Shown one piece after another: positions 15,292-21,072 of a stretch of DNA of 21,072 nt. Made by a program: the position numbers and the translations under genes. The notes beneath the pieces are model-generated. The model was not told the origin of the DNA and searched no databases. It saw nothing but the letters and a program-made list of their open reading frames with translations. The stretch is taken from assembly GCA_023388385.1 (NCBI GenBank), contig JAEWGK010000113.1:1-21072 (forward strand), written 5' to 3'. The DNA comes from Actinomycetes bacterium (GTDB lineage: Bacteria > Actinomycetota > Actinomycetes > Mycobacteriales > Mycobacteriaceae). Position 1 is the first letter of the stretch, and the number at the start of each line of letters is the position of its first letter.

Positions 15292-16614
15292 ATGACGAAC
15301 GAGACCCCGCAGAACGCCCCGCGCCGCGCCGTCATCGTCGGCGGCAACCGCATCCCCTTCGCGCGCTCCAACAAGGAGTACAGCCACGCGTCCAACCAGG
15401 ACATGCTGACCGCCGCGCTCGAGGGCCTCATCGCCCGCTTCGGCCTGGCCGGCGAGCGCATCGGCGAGGTCGCCGGCGGCGCCGTGCTCAAGCACTCCCG
15501 CGACTTCAACCTCGTCCGCGAGTGCGTCCTGGGATCCTCGCTCGACCCGGCCACCCCGGCCTTCGACGTCCAGCAGGCCTGCGCCACCGGCATGGAGGCC
15601 ATGGGCTCCATCGCCAACAAGATCAAGCTCGGCCAGATCGACTCCGGCATCGCCTCCGGCGTCGACACCACCTCCGACGCCCCGATCGCCGTCTCCGACT
15701 CCCTGCGCGTCAAGCTGCTCGACGCCTCCCGCGCCAAGAAGCCGATCGACCAGGTCAAGATCTTCGGTTCCCTGCGCCCGGCCGACTTCGCGCCGGCCGC
15801 CCCGACCACCGGCGAGCCGCGCACCGGCCTGTCCATGGGCGAGCACCAGGCCATCACCACCGCCAAGTGGGGCGTCACCCGCACCGAGCAGGACGAGCTC
15901 GCCGCCGCCTCGCACCAGAACCTGGCGAAGGCCTACGACGAGGGCTTCTTCGAGGACCTGATCACCCCGTACAAGGGCGTCTCCCGCGACACCAACCTCC
16001 GCCCGGACTCCACCGTCGAGAAGCTGGGCAAGCTGAAGCCGGTCTTCGGCCGCTCCCTCGACGACGAGCCGACCATGACCGCTGGCAACTCCACCCCGCT
16101 GACCGACGGCGCCTCGGCCCTGCTCATCGCCACCGAGGAGTGGGCGGCCGAGCGCGGCCTGCCGGTGCTCGCCGACATCGTCGACCAGGAGGCCGCGGCC
16201 GTCGACTTCGTCCACGGCGACGAGGGCCTGCTCATGGCCCCGGCCTACGCCACCCCGCGCCTGCTGGCCCGCAACGGCCTGAGCTTCGACGACTTCGACT
16301 TCTTCGAGATTCACGAGGCCTTCGCCGGCACCGTCCTGTCCACCATGAAGGCCTGGGAGGACGAGGAGTTCTGCACGGAGAAGCTCGGCCTGGACAAGCC
16401 GCTGGGCTCCATCGACCGCACCAAGCTGAACGTCAAGGGCTCCTCCCTCGCCTGCGGCCACCCGTTCGCCGCCACCGGCACCCGCATCGCCGCCACCCTG
16501 GCCAAGATGCTGCGCGCCAAGGCCGACGAGACCGGCACGACCACCCGCGGCCTCATCTCCGTGTGCGCCGCCGGCGGCCAGGGCGTCGTCGCCATCCTCG
16601 AGGCCCGCCCGTAA
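15292..16614 (+). CDS. Acetyl-CoA C-acyltransferase (thiolase, FadA2-like)
   Basis: A 440-residue thiolase that cleaves 3-ketoacyl-CoA or, in reverse, condenses acyl-CoA units. The acylated Cys97 is in QQACATGME, the EIHEAFAG motif is present, His390 is in CGHPFAATG, and the second active-site Cys425 is in SVCAAGGQG. The N-terminal VIVGGNRIPFARSNKEY is typical of the longer FadI/FadA2 group. The ATG at 15292 is chosen because AGGAAGG lies about 10 nt upstream and upstream codons are unlike the rest. Codons are almost all C-ending or otherwise preferred (GCC, GTC, ATC, CGC, AAG), a sign of high expression. With the following FabG-like and MaoC-like genes it matches the fadA2-fabG4-htdX neighbourhood known from Mycobacterium tuberculosis (Rv0243-Rv0241c). 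Confidence 0.92.
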   Translation: MTNETPQNAPRRAVIVGGNRIPFARSNKEYSHASNQDMLTAALEGLIARFGLAGERIGEVAGGAVLKHSRDFNLVRECVLGSSLDPATPAFDVQQACATGMEAMGSIANKIKLGQIDSGIASGVDTTSDAPIAVSDSLRVKLLDASRAKKPIDQVKIFGSLRPADFAPAAPTTGEPRTGLSMGEHQAITTAKWGVTRTEQDELAAASHQNLAKAYDEGFFEDLITPYKGVSRDTNLRPDSTVEKLGKLKPVFGRSLDDEPTMTAGNSTPLTDGASALLIATEEWAAERGLPVLADIVDQEAAAVDFVHGDEGLLMAPAYATPRLLARNGLSFDDFDFFEIHEAFAGTVLSTMKAWEDEEFCTEKLGLDKPLGSIDRTKLNVKGSSLACGHPFAATGTRIAATLAKMLRAKADETGTTTRGLISVCAAGGQGVVAILEARP

Positions 16615-16691
16615 GCGCGCGCCCGACGCGCGGGGCGCATCCGGCGCAGCCGGGGCATCCCGCGCACCCCGAGCACCGGGGCAGGGCGACA

Positions 16692-16718
16692 ACGCAGACC
16701 ACGCAGTCAACGAAGACA
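16692..16718 (+). repeat. Imperfect 9-nt tandem repeats in the fabG4 leader
   Basis: ACGCAGACC, ACGCAGTCA and ACGAAGACA follow one another directly, fitting ACG[CA]AG[AT]C[CA]. They lie in a T-poor, A/C-rich stretch that continues to the fabG4-type start. Downstream, AAGGAG (16734-16739) is 12 nt from the ATG, longer than usual. The stretch would be largely unstructured as RNA. Confidence 0.45.
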
Positions 16719-16751
16719 CAGACGCACTTCACGAAGGAGAACACCCCCACC

Positions 16752-18101
16752 ATGGCCAAGGACAAGTACCAGGAGCTCGTCAACGGCGGCCCGCTCACCG
16801 GTGCCGCGAAGACGCTGGGCCTCCCCCAGCCGCCGTATCTGCGCCGCCACAAGGCCGGCGACCCGCTCCTCAAGAACGAGGTCGTGCTGGTCACCGGCAG
16901 CGGCAAGGACGCGGACCATATCGCCGAGCAGCTGCGCGAGTGGGACCTGCACGTCCGCCGCGGCGAGGCCGGCGACGACAAGGTCGGCGCCATCGTCGTC
17001 GTCCTCACCGAGGCCGGTCGCCCGACCGACCTGCAGGAGCCGGTCCTCGCGGCCGCGAAGCACCTGCGCAAGCTGGACAAGGGCGGCCGCGTCGTCTTCG
17101 TGTCCCGCGCGAAGGACCCGGCCCTGGAGGACGTCGCGGCGGCCGCCGTCCGCGGCGGCGTCGAGGGCATCGTCCGCTCCCTGGGCCACGAGGTCCGCGG
17201 CGGCTCCACCGCCAACGGCATCCTGGTCCACGACGGCGTCGAGGTCACCGCCCCGTCCGTCGTCTCCGCGCTGCACTTCTTCCTCTCCGGCCGCTCCGCC
17301 TTCATCGACGGCCAGTTCCTGCGCATCACCTCCTCCAACGGCTCCGTGCCGGAGGACTGGGACAAGCCGCTGGCCGGCAAGGTCGCCGCCGTCACCGGCG
17401 CGGCCCGCGGCATCGGCGCCGCCATCGCCAGGCAGCTGGCCGCCGACGGCGCGAAGGTCATCGCCATCGACGTCCCCGCCGCCGGCGAGGCCCTGTCCAC
17501 GGTCGCCAACGAGGTCGGCGGCCTGGCCCTGCAGCAGGACATCACCGCGGACGACGCCGGCAACAACATCGCCGACGCCGCGCAGAAGCGCTACGGCAAG
17601 CTGGACATCGTCGTCCACAACGCCGGCATCACCCGCGACAAGCTGCTCGCGAACATGGACGCCGCGAAGTGGGGCGCCGTCATCGCCGTGAACATCGAGG
17701 CCCAGCTGAAGATGAACGCCCAGCTGCTCGAGCACCCGGCGTTCCAGGACTCCCCGCGCATCGCCACGATGGCGTCCACCTCCGGCATCGCCGGCAACCG
17801 CGGCCAGACCAACTACGCGGCCTCCAAGGCCGGCGTCATCGGCATGGTCGAGGCCCTCGCCGACGACCTGGCGGCCAAGGGCGGCAACATCAACGCCGTC
17901 GCCCCGGGCTTCATCGAGACCGAGATGACCGCCGCCATCCCGTTCGTCAACCGCCAGGTCGCGCGCCGCGTGAACTCCCTGCAGCAGGGCGGCCAGCCGG
18001 GCGACGTCGCCAACGCCATCGCCTACCTGGTCTCCGACCGGGGCCTGGGCGTCAACGGCCACGTCCTCCGCGTCTGCGGCCAGAACATCGTCGGCGCCTG
18101 A
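16752..18101 (+). CDS. High-molecular-weight 3-oxoacyl reductase (FabG4-type)
   Basis: A 449-residue protein of two parts. Residues 1-200 form a degenerate Rossmann/flavodoxin-like N-terminal domain, and 205-449 form a short-chain dehydrogenase. The cofactor loop is TGAARGIG (215-222), and the catalytic set is Asn314, Ser342, Tyr355 and Lys359 (NYAASKAG), with PGFIETEMT after it. The length and domain order match mycobacterial FabG4 (about 454 residues), an NADH-linked 3-oxoacyl-CoA/ACP reductase, and not housekeeping FabG (about 245). It is expected to reduce 3-ketoacyl thioesters to 3-hydroxyacyl thioesters. The ATG at 16752 has AAGGAG 12 nt upstream, with no alternative start between. It is 137 nt after the thiolase gene and shares its extreme codon bias. 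I leave the symbol empty because the mycobacterial name may not apply here. Confidence 0.92.
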   Translation: MAKDKYQELVNGGPLTGAAKTLGLPQPPYLRRHKAGDPLLKNEVVLVTGSGKDADHIAEQLREWDLHVRRGEAGDDKVGAIVVVLTEAGRPTDLQEPVLAAAKHLRKLDKGGRVVFVSRAKDPALEDVAAAAVRGGVEGIVRSLGHEVRGGSTANGILVHDGVEVTAPSVVSALHFFLSGRSAFIDGQFLRITSSNGSVPEDWDKPLAGKVAAVTGAARGIGAAIARQLAADGAKVIAIDVPAAGEALSTVANEVGGLALQQDITADDAGNNIADAAQKRYGKLDIVVHNAGITRDKLLANMDAAKWGAVIAVNIEAQLKMNAQLLEHPAFQDSPRIATMASTSGIAGNRGQTNYAASKAGVIGMVEALADDLAAKGGNINAVAPGFIETEMTAAIPFVNRQVARRVNSLQQGGQPGDVANAIAYLVSDRGLGVNGHVLRVCGQNIVGA

Positions 18102-18144
18102 CGGCCCCGCGACGTCCCGAATCCGCACACCGGAAGGAGACACC

Positions 18145-19023
18145 ATGACGAAGACCCTGGACGCGGTGCCCGCCCTGGCTCCGCTGTACGCCAAGGCCGC
18201 CGTCGGCGCGGCGAAGAAGCGCCCGAACTCGGTCGAGCTGTCCGTCCCGGAGCTCGCCGTCCGCGGCGTCGCCGTGCCGGCCGACCGCGACGCGGAGTTC
18301 CGCGCCGTCGCCGGCGCACCGGCCGCGGACGAGGCCTTCTTCGGCCACGTCCACTCCCTCATCATGCCGGTGCAGATGCAGCTCATGGCCGCGGATGACT
18401 TCCCGCTGCCGATGATGGGCCTGGTCCACACCGACAACACCTACCGACAGCTGGCCCCGGTGCCGCTGGATTCGACGGTGGACCTGGAGGTCCGCGTCGA
18501 CGGCTTCCGCGCCCATCGCGCAGGCACCGAGGTCGTCCTGGCCGCCAGGGTCACGGAGGCCGGCGGCGACCGCGTGCTGGTCGAGGAGGAGTCGGTCTAC
18601 CTGGCCAAGGGCGTCCGCCTGAAGGACGCCGCGGAGGCCACGCCGTCGGAGCGCACGAGGTTCCGCGCCCCGCGGCCGACCGCGCTGTGGCGCCTGCCCG
18701 CCGGCACGGGCCGCCGCTGGGCGAAGATCTCCGGCGACTGGAACCCCATCCACATCACCGGTCTGACGGCGAAGGCCCTGGGAATGCCGGGCGCCATCGC
18801 CCACGGCATGTACACCGCCTCGCGCGCCCTCGCCGAGTCCGGCATCCCCGCCGGCAAGCGCTGGGAGTTCGCCATCTCCTTCGGCGCCCCGGTGACCCTG
18901 CCCGCGACGGTGCCGGTGGCCATCACCCACGCCGGCCGCCCGGGCGAGCCCGCCATGGACATCGTGGCGTGGAACCGGAAGAAGAAGCGCGCCCACTTCA
19001 CCGGCTCGGTCCGCCCGGTGTAG
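18145..19023 (+). CDS. MaoC-type (R)-hydratase/dehydratase (HtdX-like)
   Basis: A 292-residue double-hotdog protein. The C-terminal half has the hydratase-2 motif AKISGDWNPIHI (193-204; Asp198, Asn200, His203), followed by GAIAHGMYTASRAL, which marks (R)-specific enoyl-CoA hydratases or 3-hydroxyacyl dehydratases. The N-terminal half (about 60-155) is a second hotdog without that motif, as in mycobacterial HtdX. It would interconvert 3-hydroxyacyl and trans-2-enoyl thioesters, the step next to the FabG4-type reductase. The ATG at 18145 has AAGGAG with 5 nt spacing and lies 43 nt after the reductase gene, so the genes are probably one operon. A strong hairpin follows the stop. No enoyl reductase or acyl-CoA dehydrogenase is linked here. 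Confidence 0.9.
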   Translation: MTKTLDAVPALAPLYAKAAVGAAKKRPNSVELSVPELAVRGVAVPADRDAEFRAVAGAPAADEAFFGHVHSLIMPVQMQLMAADDFPLPMMGLVHTDNTYRQLAPVPLDSTVDLEVRVDGFRAHRAGTEVVLAARVTEAGGDRVLVEEESVYLAKGVRLKDAAEATPSERTRFRAPRPTALWRLPAGTGRRWAKISGDWNPIHITGLTAKALGMPGAIAHGMYTASRALAESGIPAGKRWEFAISFGAPVTLPATVPVAITHAGRPGEPAMDIVAWNRKKKRAHFTGSVRPV

Positions 19024-19065
19024 CCCGGCCGCGTCCCACGTGACGCGGGCCACGGAGCAGGCCGC

Positions 19066-19105
19066 CGACGGGGCCCGGGGAGGTTCGCCTCCCCGGGCCC
19101 CGTCG
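19066..19105 (+). terminator. 18-bp hairpin with TTCG loop after the thiolase-reductase-hydratase operon
   Basis: The perfect stem pairs 19066-19083 with 19088-19105 around the tetraloop TTCG (19084-19087), which as RNA is a UUCG loop closed by G-C. It starts 42 nt after the hydratase stop codon. No T tract follows. It is the strongest hairpin I can see in the window and is probably an intrinsic terminator or 3'-end stabiliser. Confidence 0.8.
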
Positions 19106-19161
19106 TCATGCGCGCGATCGCTTCGCGACGTCCCCCGGACGGGCGACCGTGGCGGGCCTGT

Positions 19162-19167
19162 TACGGT
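19162..19167 (+). promoter_or_regulatory. Candidate -10 box (TACGGT) for sodC
   Basis: TACGGT (TANNNT) lies 49 nt before the sodC ATG, giving a leader of about 43 nt with a ribosome binding site. The -35 region is not recognisable. Confidence 0.4.
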
Positions 19168-19187
19168 CGGGGCCAATCCCAGCCGCA

Positions 19188-19203
19188 CGGGGCCGAGGCC
19201 CCG
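19188..19203 (+). other. Small inverted repeat directly before the sodC ribosome binding site
   Basis: CGGGGCC and GGCCCCG form 7-bp arms around GA and end just upstream of the GGAAAGGAG at 19203-19211. A loop of two bases is too tight, so an RNA fold would lose the inner pairs. It might influence access to the ribosome binding site; no known element matches. Confidence 0.3.
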
Positions 19204-19216
19204 GAAAGGAGCCGAC

Positions 19217-19867
19217 ATGTCCACCCGCATCCGACGCGCCGCCGCCCGCGCCGCCGCCCTTGCCTCGGCGGCCGCCGCTGCCCTGGCCCTGTCCGCGTGC
19301 AGCTCCGGCGAGGACCCCGGCCCGGCCGCGCCGTGGGCGACGGCGAAGCTGATCGCGGCCGACGGCGCCGACGCCGGCACCGTCGAATTCGCCGACGCCC
19401 CCGGCGGCACGCTGGTGACCGTGCACGCGACCGGCCTCGCCCCGGGCTTCCACGGCATGCACCTGCACGAAATCGGGCTGTGCGAGCCGGATTCCGTCGC
19501 CCCGGGCGGTGGTGAGCCCGGTGCGTTCCTGTCCTCCGGCGGCCACATTGCAGGTGACCACGGCGAGCACCACCATGCCGGCGAGGGCGTGCCGCGGCAG
19601 CCCGGGCAGCCGACCGTCGGCCACGCCGGTGACCTGCCCCCGCTGCTGGTGAGGGAGGACGGCACGGCCGATCTCAGCGTCGTCACGGATCGGGTCACCC
19701 GTGAGCTGCTGCTGGACGCCGACGGCTCCGCGGTCATCGTCCACGAGGGCGCCGACAACTTCGGCAACGTCCCCGAGCGCTACGCCCCGCAGGGGCCGGA
19801 CGCCGACACCGTGAAGACCGGCGACGCCGGCGGCCGCGCCCTCTGCGGCGTCGTCGACGAGGCATAG
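19217..19867 (+). CDS. sodC: Cu-Zn superoxide dismutase lipoprotein
   Basis: A 216-residue secreted lipoprotein. Arg-rich N-terminus, hydrophobic core and lipobox LSAC (25-28) put the lipid anchor on Cys28. The SodC fold follows: copper ligands His82 and His84 (GMHLHEIG), bridging His110 (GGHIAG), zinc ligands His136 and Asp139 (HAGDLPPLL), copper ligand His176 (VIVHEGADN), and Cys89 and Cys210 for the disulfide. A His-rich stretch (His115, 118, 119, 120) lies in the zinc loop and may help with metal loading. It dismutates superoxide outside the membrane. The ATG at 19217 has GGAG 5 nt upstream. It follows a terminator, so it is probably its own transcription unit. Confidence 0.95.
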   Translation: MSTRIRRAAARAAALASAAAAALALSACSSGEDPGPAAPWATAKLIAADGADAGTVEFADAPGGTLVTVHATGLAPGFHGMHLHEIGLCEPDSVAPGGGEPGAFLSSGGHIAGDHGEHHHAGEGVPRQPGQPTVGHAGDLPPLLVREDGTADLSVVTDRVTRELLLDADGSAVIVHEGADNFGNVPERYAPQGPDADTVKTGDAGGRALCGVVDEA

Positions 19868-19918
19868 CGACGAACGGTCCGTTGCGGCGACGAACACTCC
19901 AGCGGGCCGCCCAGTGGA

Positions 19919-19948
19919 CCGGCGGACGGTCCGGCGGACGGGCCGGCG
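19919..19948. repeat. 12-bp tandem repeat, 2.5 copies, downstream of sodC
   Basis: CCGGCGGACGGT, CCGGCGGACGGG and CCGGCG run head to tail. A separate 9-nt direct repeat GCGACGAAC occurs at 19867-19875 and 19887-19895 (20 nt apart), the first overlapping the sodC stop. Function is unknown; these could be binding sites or simple-sequence drift. Confidence 0.5.
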
Positions 19949-19955
19949 CCCCTCC

Positions 19956-19975
19956 CCACGGGAGTCATCCCGTGG
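19956..19975 (+). terminator. 8-bp hairpin between sodC and the lipoprotein gene
   Basis: CCACGGGA and TCCCGTGG flank the loop GTCA. It lies 90 nt after the sodC stop, which is far for a terminator, and about 20 nt before a TAGCGT -10-like box (19996-20001) for the next gene, so it could instead be an operator. Confidence 0.4.
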
Positions 19976-20105
19976 TCGCAGGTCCCGCACTCCCATAGCG
20001 TGGAATGCGACAACAGTGCCGCGACCGGCCACGGCGACACGGCCCAGCCCAGGGACCGGCCGAAGGGGAGTTGCGGCCCCCGCACGCCACGCAACGGAGG
20101 TTCCC

Positions 20106-20819
20106 GTGAAGAAGACCATCGCCATCGCCGCCATCCTCGGCTGCTCCGCCCTGCTCACCGCCTGCGGCGGATCCGGATCGGACGGCTCCGCGGCCCCCGC
20201 CCCCACGGTGACGGTCACCGAGTCCGCCGCGGCCGAATCGTCCACCACGTCCACGACCTCGCCGACGTCATCCTCGGAGTCAACGACGTCGACCACGGAG
20301 TCGACCGCCGCCGGGGATCCCCGGGACTCCCGCGGCTCCGGCGGCGACCCCGCGTTGAACTCGGATGACTTCCCGGATCTGGTCACCTGGGCCGATGAGA
20401 GCCCCGACAGCAGCAGCCCCCACCCGTACGAGGTTGAGGTGGAAATGAAGAAGTCCGAGGCGCGGGAAGCGGGGTTGAAGTACTTCCACATCAAGGTGAG
20501 GTCCGACAACACGACGGGCCTGCTGACCTACCCGACCTCGGATTACGGCGAGATGACCTTCTTCGTCGACGTCACGGGACTGGGCGACAGTTCCCAGCTC
20601 GCGTGCTCCATCCGCGTCTTCGACGCCGGCGGTGCGCGAGTGCCCGACTCCGAACTGTCCGGGAACTACCGGAACCGGAACTGCGCTCACGGCGGGGGCA
20701 TCATCCCCCAGACGACGCTGGGCTTCGCCAATCCCGGCGAGTACACGGTCGTCTTCGGCGCGCGCAGCATCGGGAAGGACCCGGCCTTCGTCGCGGTGCC
20801 GGTCGACGTCGTGGAGTAG
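20106..20819 (+). CDS. Lipoprotein with Ser/Thr-rich linker, function unknown
   Basis: A 237-residue lipoprotein. The signal peptide MKKTIAIAAILGCSALLTAC ends in the lipobox LTAC with Cys20. Residues 21-85 are a low-complexity Ser/Thr/Ala linker, long enough to hold the globular part away from the membrane. Residues 90-237 look like a small beta-rich domain (alternating strands such as EMTFFVDVTGLG, ACSIRVFD, GEYTVVFGA), with Cys167 and Cys193 perhaps forming a disulfide. I do not recognise the domain. The GTG start at 20106 is preceded by GGAGG (20096-20100) with 5 nt spacing and gives a complete signal peptide; the upstream in-frame sequence is unlike protein. Possibly O-glycosylated in the linker, as with other actinobacterial lipoproteins. 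It is convergent with the HypC-like gene. Confidence 0.85.
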   Translation: MKKTIAIAAILGCSALLTACGGSGSDGSAAPAPTVTVTESAAAESSTTSTTSPTSSSESTTSTTESTAAGDPRDSRGSGGDPALNSDDFPDLVTWADESPDSSSPHPYEVEVEMKKSEAREAGLKYFHIKVRSDNTTGLLTYPTSDYGEMTFFVDVTGLGDSSQLACSIRVFDAGGARVPDSELSGNYRNRNCAHGGGIIPQTTLGFANPGEYTVVFGARSIGKDPAFVAVPVDVVE

Positions 20820-20863
20820 GCGCGGCGCCGACGCGGTCGCCGTCGTCTGCCCGCCGCGGCCCC

Positions 20864-21072
20864 TCACCCGCCGGGGCGGAGGCCGCCCCCGGCGTCACCG
20901 TTCTGCACGCCGGAGCCGCGAAGCTGGGCGAACACCGCTCGGGATGCGGCGGCGTCCGCCTCCGTGACCACGGTCATGGCGAAGCCGTTGGCGACGATGA
21001 CGTAATCGCCGACCGCCGCCTCCGGAACGTAGGCGAGGCAGCAGGTCCGGGTGGCGCCGTCGACCTCCAGCT
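20864..21072 (-). CDS. HypC/HybG/HupF-family hydrogenase maturation chaperone, 5'-truncated
   Basis: The last 68 codons of a minus-strand gene whose start lies beyond the window. The visible part reads VDGATRTCCLAYVPEAAVGDYVIVANGFAM then a helix with EADAAASRAVFAQL. This matches the core of HypC: the R-x-CCLAYVP-x-A-x-VGDYVIV strand pair and the GFA turn. HypC chaperones carry the Fe(CN)2CO unit and the large-subunit precursor during [NiFe]-hydrogenase assembly. The turn that is usually VHAGFA reads VANGFA here, so the partly conserved His is missing. The catalytic N-terminal Cys of HypC would be outside the window and cannot be checked. After the domain comes a Gly-rich tail. It converges with the lipoprotein gene, 44 nt apart. 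Confidence 0.75.
   Translation of the reverse strand, partial: LEVDGATRTCCLAYVPEAAVGDYVIVANGFAMTVVTEADAAASRAVFAQLRGSGVQNGDAGGGLRPGG

Noticed and set aside
16667..16681. CCCCG-AGCAC-CGGGG hairpin after the thiolase gene as a terminator
   Set aside because: The stem is only 5 bp in very GC-rich DNA, where such repeats arise often by chance; the downstream genes appear co-transcribed.

Overview
The window is very GC-rich (close to 70% by eye), gene-dense DNA from a high-GC actinobacterium, most likely a Corynebacterium or a close relative in the Corynebacteriales. The signs are purC followed directly by ptrB, a mycothiol-peroxidase-like glutathione peroxidase, the thiolase / long FabG4-type reductase / MaoC-type hydratase trio known from mycobacteria, genes with GTG or TTG starts, and TANNNT -10 boxes placed 7-8 nt before ATG starts (leaderless mRNAs). 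I see no rRNA, tRNA, CRISPR array, insertion sequence or prophage. No gene-free stretch exceeds 300 bases; the longest is about 240 bases, between sodC and the last lipoprotein gene.

Layout. 1-293 (-): end-truncated sterol-carrier-like family protein. 410-2155 (+): double-hotdog acyl-CoA thioesterase, then a six-helix DUF998-type membrane protein. 2091-4166: a divergent MarR regulator and MFS drug-efflux-type transporter sharing an intergenic 15-bp inverted repeat. 4307-7614 (-): purS-purQ-purL, the three-part FGAM synthase of purine synthesis, with a start/stop overlap between purS and purQ. 7726-8673 (+): membrane-anchored CHAP-like protein that has lost its catalytic Cys and His. 8648-9961 (-): glutathione/mycothiol peroxidase and a DUF2334 deacetylase-like protein whose metal-site motif looks degenerate. 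10052-13740 (-): purC-ptrB-bluB (SAICAR synthase, oligopeptidase B, dimethylbenzimidazole synthase), tightly packed. 13800-15143 (-): four-helix membrane-anchored esterase. 15292-19023 (+): thiolase, FabG4-type reductase and MaoC-type hydratase, closed by an 18-bp hairpin with a TTCG loop. 19217-20819 (+): Cu-Zn superoxide dismutase lipoprotein and a Ser/Thr-linker lipoprotein of unknown function. 20864-21072 (-): the C-terminal part of a HypC-type hydrogenase maturation chaperone, cut by the window edge.

How they fit together. Four purine genes (purL, purQ, purS, purC) lie in one mostly minus-strand block with envelope, redox and cobalamin-related genes between them. The plus-strand trio could carry out thiolysis or condensation, ketoacyl reduction and hydration/dehydration of acyl-CoA, but no acyl-CoA dehydrogenase or enoyl reductase is present here. 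SodC and the peroxidase are extracytoplasmic and cytosolic oxidant defences respectively.

I found no obviously new multi-gene system. The strongest leads are the two adjacent envelope-type proteins with degenerate active sites, the MarR/MFS operator, the leaderless promoter set, the repeat-containing T-poor leader before fabG4, and the truncated HypC-like gene, whose neighbours lie outside the window. All calls rest on reading the sequence and remembered family motifs; no database search was run.
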